A stretch of 64,000 nt of DNA from Kitasatospora sp. NBC_00315. GTDB lineage: Bacteria; Actinomycetota; Actinomycetes; Streptomycetales; Streptomycetaceae. This document shows, piece by piece, positions 26,420 to 33,764 of the stretch. The stretch is taken from NCBI RefSeq assembly GCF_041435095.1, contig NZ_CP108025.1, forward strand, positions 1,550,001-1,614,000, written 5' to 3'. Made by a program: the position numbers and the translations under genes. Position 1 is the first letter of the stretch. Each line of letters begins with the position of its first letter. The notes below the pieces were generated by a model, which was not told the origin of the DNA, searched no databases, and was given only the letters and a program-made list of their open reading frames with translations.

Positions 26420-29113
26420 TCAGGCCGCGTCCAGCACCTCCCGCAGCGCCCGCGCCTCCTTCACCGGCCGGCTCACCCCGCCGCGCCCGGCCAGCGCCGT
26501 GACCTCGGCGATCGCGCCCCGGGCCGCCGCGCGCCGGGCGCAGTCCGCCGCCAGCGCGAGCAGTTCGCCACTGCCCCGGGCGGGCTCCCCCGCCAGCAGG
26601 CCCGGCAGCGCGCCGGCCAGCACCGACCACACCGTGCCGTACGCGCCGGTGTCGGCCGCCGCGCGCAGCGCCGCCGTCATCCGGTTGGCCTTGACCGCGC
26701 CCGCCGCCGTCAGCTCGGCCAGCTCCCGGCCGAGCAGCGCGCCGTCCAGATCGCCGCGCGCGGCCAGCACGAGCAGCGCGTCCACCGCCGCCGCGCGGTC
26801 CTCCGGGAAGCGCGCGCCCAGCCCGTACCCGAGGGCCAGGTGCAGCGCGAGGCCGGCCCGGCCGCCCGACTCGGCGAGGTACGGGAGCAGCAGCGGGGCG
26901 CCGCGCTCCCCACGGTCGGCGGCAGCGGCGAAACCGTCGAGCAGCCGCGCCGCGACCTCCTCCCGGTGGCCGGGCAGCGCGGCCACCCAGTGCGGGGTCG
27001 GCGCCCACGCCCACCCGGCCTGCTTCCTGGCCCGGGCGACGTCCGGCACGGTCGCCGCGAGCAGGTCCAGACACTCCGACGCCAGACCCTTCGTCATCAG
27101 GGCCTCCGACGCCGGGCCCTCCGGCACCCGGGCCACGCCCGGCTGGGCGACGCCGATCCGCACCAGCTGCTCCCACCAGTGGTCCTGGTGGCGCAGGGCC
27201 GCCACCGCGCCCCGGCCCGGCGCGAACCGGACCCGCTCCGACGGCTGGGACGGCAGCCCGCCCGCGAGCAGCCAGCCCGCCGTCCGGCGCCCCGCGGGCG
27301 AGGTGAGCCGCCCCGCGGCCACCAGCACCTCGGCGTCCCGGGTGGGCGTCACCCGCAGCAGCGCGAGGGAGAGGTCGACCGCGCCGGGCGTGAGCCCCGC
27401 CGCCTCGTACACGGCCAGACGCCGTACCAGTTCGGCCGCCTCCAGCGCTCCGGTGGCCACCGAGGGCACCGCGAGCAGCAGGGGCGGCGCGGTGGCCGTG
27501 ACCTGCCGGGCGGCCTCCTCCAGACGGGCGGCCGTCAGCGCGCCGTAGGGGCTCTGGGGGTGGCGGCGCAGCGGGGAGCGCGAGGTGGCGCGCAGCGAGT
27601 CCCACAGCCGCCGCGGCGGCAGGAGTCCGGCGACCGACGCGGCCACGAAGTGGACGTCGCTGGGCGTGCAGTCGCCCCAGTGCCCGCCGCCGGACCAGGG
27701 GTGGGCGCGCAACACCGGTGCGAGTGCCTCGACCAGGGCCTGCCGGTCCAGTCGGGCGTGGCGGACCAGGCCGTCCAGCGTCCGTTCGAAGACGGCCACG
27801 TCCGCGTCGCCGGCCAGCAGCGCGGAGAGCTCCTCGGCGACCTCGGCCGGGGTGGCGAGCGGCGGGCCCAGCGGGCGAGGTGACGGGACGGGCGGCAGCA
27901 GGTCCGCCGGAGCGGCGGCGGGCTCGGGGGCGGCCAGGCCCAGCAGGGCGGCGGCGCGCCCGTGCTGCGCGGGGCCGAGGCTCGCGGCGGCGGCCCGCAG
28001 CTCCGGCAGGACGGCGGGGCCGGCGGCCGGGAGGTGGCGGGCGACCACGTTCAGCGCGCGTTCCTGGAGCGCCGTGTCCTGGTGGCCGAAGGCGACGGCG
28101 GCCGCCAGCACCACCGGCCCGGAGCGGTCGGGTGCGCGCCGGGCCGCCCGGTCCAGCCAGCCCAGCTGGGCGCGGACCAGCTTCTTCTCCGTCCGGAACA
28201 GCACGATCTCGCCGGCCTCGGCGAGGAGTCCGGGCTCCAGCAGACCGGCCTCGTCGAGCCCCGCGAGCACCTGTTGGGCGTGGCCGGCCACCGGCGAGAG
28301 CCCGTCGAGCAGGGCCACCAGGGTGCGCGCGTGTCCGAGGTGCTCCTCCGGCGTCGGGCCGAGGGCCTCCAGCAGACCGAGGAAGGCCCGCTGGTCCGCG
28401 GGTTTTCCCCCGCGCAGCAGCCGGGCCAGGCAGCGGCCGATCAGCTCCGCGCGGTCCAGCGTCCCGGTACGGGCCAGTTCGGCCAGCGCCCCGGGCCAGG
28501 TGTCCCCCGCCGTGCGGCCGGGGGCCGGCGTCAGGCTGTACCCGATGTCGGAGAGTTCGAAGAGCCGGGGCAGCAGGACCGCCAGCAGGGGGTCGGCGCG
28601 CAGCAGCTCGACCAGCGGGCCCCGGCGGTCGCGGCCGTCCGCCTCCGCCGCGCGGTGCCGCGCCCAGCCCCGGACGAAGGCGTCGGAGGTCGGCACGGGG
28701 CAGCCGGTGAGCAGCACCAGCCGCTCCAGGGCCGGATAGTCGTTCCAGCCCCAGGCCTCGGCGCGGCGCCCCGCGAGCCCGGCCAGCACGGCCGCCTGCC
28801 AGTCGGCGGGCTGCTGCCCGATGATCTGCCGGAGCGCGGGGTGATCGAGCTCGACCGTTTCGGAGAACTCCCTGCCGGCGATCCAGCGGGCGGCCGCGCC
28901 CGGCGCGGTGTGGCAGCCGGCTCCGGCCAGCAGCACCGCGACCCGGCGGCGCCCGCCCTCCCTGGTCCGGTCGCCGCCGAGGGCGGTCCGCAGTTCCTTG
29001 AGCGCGGGCAGGCAGGCCCTGCGCTCGGCCGGTGTGATCCCGGCCAGCAGCTGCGGCAGCGTGCTGGCCGAGCCGAGGCGTACGGCGCCGAGGATCCGCT
29101 CCACCGGGCTCAT
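26420..29113 (-). CDS. DUF6493-like protein
   Basis: An 897-residue, mostly alpha-helical cytoplasmic protein rich in Leu and Ala, with repeated helical-pair character that suggests HEAT-type repeats (for example LNVVARHLPAAGPAVLPELRAA and ALVEALAPVLRAH). It opens MSPVERILGAVRLGSASTLP. Its ATG overlaps the stop of the SWIM-finger gene (ATGA), so the two are translated together. I associate this size and partner with the streptomycete DUF6493 family, for which no function is known to me. No catalytic motif is visible. Confidence 0.7.
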   Translation of the reverse strand: MSPVERILGAVRLGSASTLPQLLAGITPAERRACLPALKELRTALGGDRTREGGRRRVAVLLAGAGCHTAPGAAARWIAGREFSETVELDHPALRQIIGQQPADWQAAVLAGLAGRRAEAWGWNDYPALERLVLLTGCPVPTSDAFVRGWARHRAAEADGRDRRGPLVELLRADPLLAVLLPRLFELSDIGYSLTPAPGRTAGDTWPGALAELARTGTLDRAELIGRCLARLLRGGKPADQRAFLGLLEALGPTPEEHLGHARTLVALLDGLSPVAGHAQQVLAGLDEAGLLEPGLLAEAGEIVLFRTEKKLVRAQLGWLDRAARRAPDRSGPVVLAAAVAFGHQDTALQERALNVVARHLPAAGPAVLPELRAAAASLGPAQHGRAAALLGLAAPEPAAAPADLLPPVPSPRPLGPPLATPAEVAEELSALLAGDADVAVFERTLDGLVRHARLDRQALVEALAPVLRAHPWSGGGHWGDCTPSDVHFVAASVAGLLPPRRLWDSLRATSRSPLRRHPQSPYGALTAARLEEAARQVTATAPPLLLAVPSVATGALEAAELVRRLAVYEAAGLTPGAVDLSLALLRVTPTRDAEVLVAAGRLTSPAGRRTAGWLLAGGLPSQPSERVRFAPGRGAVAALRHQDHWWEQLVRIGVAQPGVARVPEGPASEALMTKGLASECLDLLAATVPDVARARKQAGWAWAPTPHWVAALPGHREEVAARLLDGFAAAADRGERGAPLLLPYLAESGGRAGLALHLALGYGLGARFPEDRAAAVDALLVLAARGDLDGALLGRELAELTAAGAVKANRMTAALRAAADTGAYGTVWSVLAGALPGLLAGEPARGSGELLALAADCARRAAARGAIAEVTALAGRGGVSRPVKEARALREVLDAA

Positions 29114-30591
29114 CGCCGGGCCGCCTTCGGGGCGTCCGGGAGCGCGGCGGCGACGGTGCCGACGGGCGCGGCGCCCGGGAGCGCGGCGGCGACGGTGCCG
29201 ACGGGCGCGGCGCCCGGGAGCGCGGCGGCGGCCGACTCCCTGGTCAGGCCGACGGCGAGCACGTGCTTGCAGGGCCCCCGCCCGCCCCGGTACCTGGCCC
29301 ACCAGAGGCAGGTGCAGCTCGACCGCCCCGCCGGGTCGGTCCTGACCCGCTGGATGTGGTCGTCGACCGTCACGGTGGCGAGTGCCCCGCCCGGCTCCAG
29401 CCGGACCGCGCCCGCCGTGGCCAGCGCACGCGCCGCCCGCAGGCGGGGGTTGTGCAGCTCGGCCCGGCCCGCGTCGTACGGCAGCCGGCGGTGGAAGTAG
29501 GCGGCCTCGGCCGCGTCGTAGCCGACCAGGCCGGCCGTGCCGAGTCGGACCAGCGCCGCGCGCACCCGCTCGGGGCTCAGCGCGGCCTGCTCGGCGAGCT
29601 CGACCGGGTCGATCCGGGGTTCCCAGGAGAGCAGCACGGCCACCAGGTCGGCGTCCTGCTCGGTGCCGCGGGCGGCCAGCGCACCGAGCACCCCGCCCTC
29701 GCCGGAGAAACCGCGGGAGGAGTCCGGCGACAGGGTGAGGGTGAGCCGCATGCCGGGGAGCACGATCTCCCAGGCGGACGCGGTCGGCCCGGCGACCGTG
29801 GCCGGCCCGTACACCCGCAGCGCGAGGGCGTGCCTCAGCACCCGCTGCAGGGTGGCGAGCCGCTCGGGCCCGGGCAGGCACACCGCGCCGGGGACCGGCC
29901 GGGTGGTCGGGCGCAGCGTCCGGCCGGCGGGCACCACCCAGTGGACCGCCCGGCTCCCGGCGCGGCCGGTGCTCCCGGGCAGCGAGCGCAGGAAGCGGAC
30001 CGCCTCGGCGGCCGGGAGTTCGGCCCGCAGGTCGAATCCGGCGGCGATGACCTGGGTCTCGGCGAAACCGCGCAGCCAGCGGTCCGGCAGCGGGACCTTC
30101 CGCTCGACCACCGGGCCGTCGAAGGTGGTGACCTCCAGGGCGTCCGGCCCGACGGCCAGGTGCAGCGGCTCGGCGGCGCCGATCCGGCCGAGCGACTCCC
30201 GCAGCGGGTCGTTCACGTCGACGTTGGTGGTGCCGTGGCCGATCTCGTCTCCGTCCAGGCCCTCGGCCAGGACGTCCAGCCGGGCGTGCACTCCGCAGCA
30301 GCCGGAGAAGGACTCGAAGCGCAGCCGGTCGCCGTCGGCGGTGACCACCGGGTCGAGCGAGGCGCGCAGCCGCGGCTGGTGGTACCGGGCGGCCGCGACG
30401 TCGGCGACGGCCAGCAGGGCGGCCGCGGCCGGGCCCGGGGCGGTGAGGAACCCGCTGAAGAAGCGCGGGTGCGCGGCGGCCCCGGCGACGGTGGCACCCC
30501 CCGAGGTCTGCAGGGCGAGGCGGCGGCCGGCGGCCTCGTCACGGACGGCGGACGGGCGGAGATAGGCGTACGTGTGTACGGCTTGCGTCAT
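29110..30591 (-). CDS. SWIM zinc-finger family protein
   Basis: A 493-residue protein ending in a SWIM finger: CTCLWWARYRGGRGPCKHVL, fitting C-x-C-x(n)-C-x-H. The large N-terminal region is unassigned. The C-terminal tail repeats ALPGAAPVGTV. The ATG at 30591 was chosen because the 16 codons between it and an upstream GTG (30639) have poor third-position GC, although that GTG has a better GGAGAGG ribosome-binding site. SWIM fingers bind DNA or protein. It is coupled to the DUF6493-like gene, so the products probably work together. Confidence 0.85.
   Translation of the reverse strand: MTQAVHTYAYLRPSAVRDEAAGRRLALQTSGGATVAGAAAHPRFFSGFLTAPGPAAAALLAVADVAAARYHQPRLRASLDPVVTADGDRLRFESFSGCCGVHARLDVLAEGLDGDEIGHGTTNVDVNDPLRESLGRIGAAEPLHLAVGPDALEVTTFDGPVVERKVPLPDRWLRGFAETQVIAAGFDLRAELPAAEAVRFLRSLPGSTGRAGSRAVHWVVPAGRTLRPTTRPVPGAVCLPGPERLATLQRVLRHALALRVYGPATVAGPTASAWEIVLPGMRLTLTLSPDSSRGFSGEGGVLGALAARGTEQDADLVAVLLSWEPRIDPVELAEQAALSPERVRAALVRLGTAGLVGYDAAEAAYFHRRLPYDAGRAELHNPRLRAARALATAGAVRLEPGGALATVTVDDHIQRVRTDPAGRSSCTCLWWARYRGGRGPCKHVLAVGLTRESAAAALPGAAPVGTVAAALPGAAPVGTVAAALPDAPKAARR
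29138..29231 (-). repeat. 39-bp tandem repeat at the end of the SWIM gene
   Basis: Two identical 39-bp units plus a partial third encode a repeated 13-residue motif (AALPGAAPVGTVA register) at the protein C-terminus. Confidence 0.8.
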
Positions 30592-30714
30592 GGTCGGAAC
30601 GCTAGGACCGGGCACTGACAGCCGGCCGAAGAGGAACACGTTCTACCTCTCCGAGGCCCGTCCGGGTAACCCAGGTCACACCGCCGATGACGCCGCGTCT
30701 GCCACTATGAGCAG

Positions 30715-31623
30715 GTGAGTGAGCCGACCGGACAGTCCGCGCGGGCGAGCCTGGGCACCGCCCCCTTCGCCGACCTGCTGCGAATCGAAGAGCTGGACAA
30801 GAACCTGTTCCGTGGCTGGTGCCACGCGGGCGCACCGATGCGCGCCTTCGGCGGCCAGGTCGCCGCCCAGGCGCTCACGGCCGCCGGGCGCACCATCGGC
30901 CCCGAGCGCACCGTGCACTCGCTGCACAGCTACTTCCTGCGCCCGGGGGATCCGACCCAGCCGATCACCTACGAGGTGGACCGGGTCCGGGAGGGCCTGA
31001 CCTACGCCACCCGCCGGGTGACCGCCGTCCAGCGGGACGAGGCGATCTTCACGCTCTCCGCCTCGTTCAAGATCCCGGAGGAGGCGGAGAGCCGCCAGCG
31101 CACCATGCCGCCCGTCCCCGGGCCGGAGGGCCTGCCCGACCCGTTCCGCGCCCGGGCGCAGGCCGACCCGGAGGCGTACGCCGCGACGGCCGGGTTCCGC
31201 ACCCTGGACCTGCGGTTCATCCCGGCCGACGCGCCCGGCATACCGGCCGAAACCCCGGGCGTGCCGCAGCAGTTCGTCTGGCTGAGAGCCGGCACCCCGT
31301 TGCCCCAGGACGACCAGTTGCTCCAGGTGTGCGCGCTGACCTACCTGTCCGACCTCACGCTCGCCTCCACCGCCACCCTGCATCTCCAGTTGCCGCTGTT
31401 CCAGCGCACCGAGCCGCCGGCGGTCATCATCGCCTCGTTGGACCACGCGATGTGGTTCCACCGGCCGTTCCGCGCCGACGAGTGGCTGCTGTTCGCCCAG
31501 CGCAGCCCGTCCGCCTCCGACGGCCGGGGGCTGGCGCACGGGGAGTTCTACAACCGGGAGGGGCTGCTGGTCGCGTCCGCCGTCCAGGAGGCACTGATCC
31601 GGGACCGCCGTACCCACCGGTAG
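30715..31623 (+). CDS. tesB: Acyl-CoA thioesterase II
   Basis: A 302-residue double hot-dog thioesterase hydrolysing acyl-CoA to free acid and CoA. GWCHAGAPMRAFGGQVAAQA is the typical N-terminal half motif, with HSLHSYFLRPGDP following. The C-terminal half has LASLDHAMWFHRPF-like sequence (IIASLDHAMWFHRPFRADEW) and a closing GEFYNREGLLVASAVQEALI, with the usual Asp of SLDH. The start is GTG 30715. It is divergent from the SWIM gene and followed by a TetR gene on the same strand, which may regulate it. Confidence 0.95.
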   Translation: MSEPTGQSARASLGTAPFADLLRIEELDKNLFRGWCHAGAPMRAFGGQVAAQALTAAGRTIGPERTVHSLHSYFLRPGDPTQPITYEVDRVREGLTYATRRVTAVQRDEAIFTLSASFKIPEEAESRQRTMPPVPGPEGLPDPFRARAQADPEAYAATAGFRTLDLRFIPADAPGIPAETPGVPQQFVWLRAGTPLPQDDQLLQVCALTYLSDLTLASTATLHLQLPLFQRTEPPAVIIASLDHAMWFHRPFRADEWLLFAQRSPSASDGRGLAHGEFYNREGLLVASAVQEALIRDRRTHR

Positions 31624-31659
31624 CGGACCGGCGGGGAAGCCGACGGCGGACACGGCTCC

Positions 31660-31673
31660 GTGAAGCGCGTCAC
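31660..31673. promoter_or_regulatory. Candidate TetR operator before the tetR gene
   Basis: GTGAAGCGCGTCAC is a near-perfect palindrome (GTGA-M-GCGC-K-TCAC) 45 bp upstream of the TetR start and just after tesB. An autoregulatory site is plausible. Confidence 0.35.
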
Positions 31674-31718
31674 GAGCGCGCGCATGCGTCATACTCCGGC
31701 GACGTCCGGGGGCCTATC

Positions 31719-32360
31719 ATGGTGCGGGTGACCAAGGTTGACCTGTCACCAAGGCCGGTGGAGGCGATGTCTCCACGTCAGATCGAACGCCGTGAGAACC
31801 TCATCGCGGCCGCGCTCGCCCTCGTGAACGAGATCGGCGTCGAGCGGTTGCAGATGAAGCAGGTCTGCGAGCGCTCCGGAGTCGCCCTGGGGACGGCGTA
31901 CCGGTACTTCTCCTCCAAGGACCACCTGCTGGCCGCCGCCATCGCCGAGTGGCACCGGCTCCTGCTGGCCGACCTGGTGGCGGAGCTGCGCGGGCCCCGC
32001 GGCGGTCCGGCGACGACGGACCGGGTGGTGCGCTTCGTCCAGCACGGCATGCGGGCCTACCAGCGGCAGCCGCAGCTGGCCCGGCTGCGGGTCGCCGTGG
32101 TGGCCTCCACCGATCCGTTCGCCAGCGAGGCCCTGCAGGGTATGGCGCGGGCCGACAGCGCCGCGCTGCAGGCGGTGATGACCCAGGTACCCGCGGCAGC
32201 CGGCGAACTCGTCCGGCACATCGTGGGCCACGCCTGGCAGGGCGAGCTGACGGCGTGGGTGACGGGCCGCAGCACCCTCGGGGACGCCCGGCGGCGGCTG
32301 GAGGACGTGGTGCGCCTGGTGCTCACTCCGTACGACGGCCAGCCGTACGACACGCAGTGA
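31719..32360 (+). CDS. TetR family transcriptional regulator
   Basis: A 213-residue regulator. The helix-turn-helix spans about residues 25-70, ending VCERSGVALGTAYRYFSSKD with the usual Y-x-Y-F-x-S-K-D close. The C-terminal part is a helical effector domain. The ATG at 31719 was chosen; GTG codons three and more residues later are alternatives. It shares a strand with tesB, separated by 95 bp that contain a palindrome, so control of fatty-acyl or sterol-type metabolism is possible but unproven. Confidence 0.9.
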   Translation: MVRVTKVDLSPRPVEAMSPRQIERRENLIAAALALVNEIGVERLQMKQVCERSGVALGTAYRYFSSKDHLLAAAIAEWHRLLLADLVAELRGPRGGPATTDRVVRFVQHGMRAYQRQPQLARLRVAVVASTDPFASEALQGMARADSAALQAVMTQVPAAAGELVRHIVGHAWQGELTAWVTGRSTLGDARRRLEDVVRLVLTPYDGQPYDTQ

Positions 32361-32372
32361 GCACCGGCGCCG

Positions 32373-33164
32373 TCAGGCGGTGCGGGTCCCGCTCACCACG
32401 GTCGCGTAGCGCTCCTCGCACTCGTCCACCCGCGCGGTCAGCCCGCCCCGGGTGACGGCGGCGACCGCCGCCGGCACCTGGAGTTCACTGGTCTCGAACA
32501 GCAGGCGGCCGCCGGGGGCCAGCCAGTCGGCCGCCTGCGCCGTCACCCGGCGCAGCACGTCCAGGCCGTCCGCCCCGCCGTCGAGGGCGACCCGGGCCTC
32601 GTGCAGCCGGGCCTCCGAGGGCAGCAGCTCGACCTCCAGGGTGGGTACGTAGGGCACGTTGGCGAGCAGTACGTCGACCCGTCCCCGCAGGCCGGCCGGC
32701 AGCGGTGCGAAGAGGTCCCCCAGGTGCACCCGCCCGCCGGCCCCGGCGAGGTTGCGGCGGGCGCACGCGACGGCGGCCGGGTCGATGTCGCAGGCGTACA
32801 GCTCGACCCCGGCCAGCTCGGCGGCCAGCGCCGCGCCCAGCGCGCCCGACCCGCAGCACAGGTCGACGACCACGGCCCCGGCCGGCGCGAGGGCGAGGGC
32901 CCGCTCGACCAGGAACTCGGTACGCCGCCGGGGTACGAACACCCCGGCGTCCACCGCGATCCGCAGACCGTTGAACTCGGCCCAGCCGAGCACGTGCTCC
33001 AGGGGCAGGCCGGCGACCCGCCGGCGCACCATGGCGGTGAGGTCGTCGGGGGTGTCGGCGGCGGTACGGAGCAGTTGCGCCTCGTCCTCGGCGAAGACAC
33101 AGCCGGCGGCGCGGAGCGTGGTGACGATCGCGGAGAGCGGGGGAAAAGACGGCGGAACGGACAT
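32373..33164 (-). CDS. PrmC/HemK-like putative protein-glutamine N5-methyltransferase
   Basis: A 263-residue class I SAM methyltransferase. VVDLCCGSGALGAAL is motif I, LYACDIDPAAVACARRN is motif II, and LLANVPYVPT replaces the canonical NPPY of PrmC with NVPY. An N-terminal helical domain as in PrmC is present (LPLEHVLGWAEFNGLRIAVD, PRRRTEFLVE). These features match the actinobacterial PrmC-related subfamily of unknown target rather than the release-factor enzyme itself. It is monocistronic, with ATG at 33162-33164. Confidence 0.85.
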   Translation of the reverse strand: MSVPPSFPPLSAIVTTLRAAGCVFAEDEAQLLRTAADTPDDLTAMVRRRVAGLPLEHVLGWAEFNGLRIAVDAGVFVPRRRTEFLVERALALAPAGAVVVDLCCGSGALGAALAAELAGVELYACDIDPAAVACARRNLAGAGGRVHLGDLFAPLPAGLRGRVDVLLANVPYVPTLEVELLPSEARLHEARVALDGGADGLDVLRRVTAQAADWLAPGGRLLFETSELQVPAAVAAVTRGGLTARVDECEERYATVVSGTRTA

Positions 33165-33489
33165 GAGAGCCTTTCGGAACGCCTGCGGGCGCTCCAGCGG
33201 TTCAGCCGCGCCGGTGGTTCGACACGGCCGCGAGGGGGAGCACCCGACCTGACACAGCGGTAATGGGTCTCACCTCCTCGATCCGTTCACTCCGACTGTC
33301 GGAGAGCGCCACCCTACCCGATCCGGCCCACCGGCCGAGCGCGCGCGAACGACGTGCGCCGCCCACCGGCCGGCGCGGGGCGCCGCACCCCGGGGCTGCG
33401 CCGTACGGGTGAACGCGTACCGACAGACCGACGTCCGCACCCCGTCAAGACTTCACTCACGCGTAGTCATCGTTTAACACCTCGCTGGA
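33165..33489. other. Intergenic region with a perfect 15-bp palindrome
   Basis: This divergent control region for the methyltransferase and the small membrane protein has no convincing gene. It holds CTCCGACTGTCGGAG (33290-33304), a perfect 7-1-7 palindrome that could be an operator. Confidence 0.5.
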
Positions 33490-33681
33490 ATGCTCGTCAG
33501 CATGAACAGCCGACCTCTGCCCGCCGCCCCGGACCAGCGCTTCCCGCTCCCCCAACGGCACCGCCGCCTGCTCGCCTGCGCCGCCGTAGCCGCCTCGGTC
33601 GCACTGGGCGCCTTCGGGGTCGGCGCCACGGTGGAGACCGTCCGGCACGGAACCGTCGCCTCGGCCACCGCCGCCCGCTGA
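33490..33681 (+). CDS. Small membrane or secreted protein
   Basis: A 63-residue protein with strongly coding-like third-position GC. A basic, Pro-containing N-terminus leads to one hydrophobic helix (LLACAAVAASVALGAFGVGA) and a short polar tail (ETVRHGTVASATAAR). Either ATG 33490 or ATG 33502 may be the start; neither has a strong ribosome-binding site. It could be a single-pass membrane peptide or a short exported protein. I do not recognise it. Confidence 0.6.
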   Translation: MLVSMNSRPLPAAPDQRFPLPQRHRRLLACAAVAASVALGAFGVGATVETVRHGTVASATAAR

Positions 33682-33764
33682 GGGCCCGGGGCCGGGGCGA
33701 CCGGGGCCGGGGTGGCCGGACCCGCGCCGGTGGGCACCGCCGGAGCGGGCCGCGGGGGCCGGTC

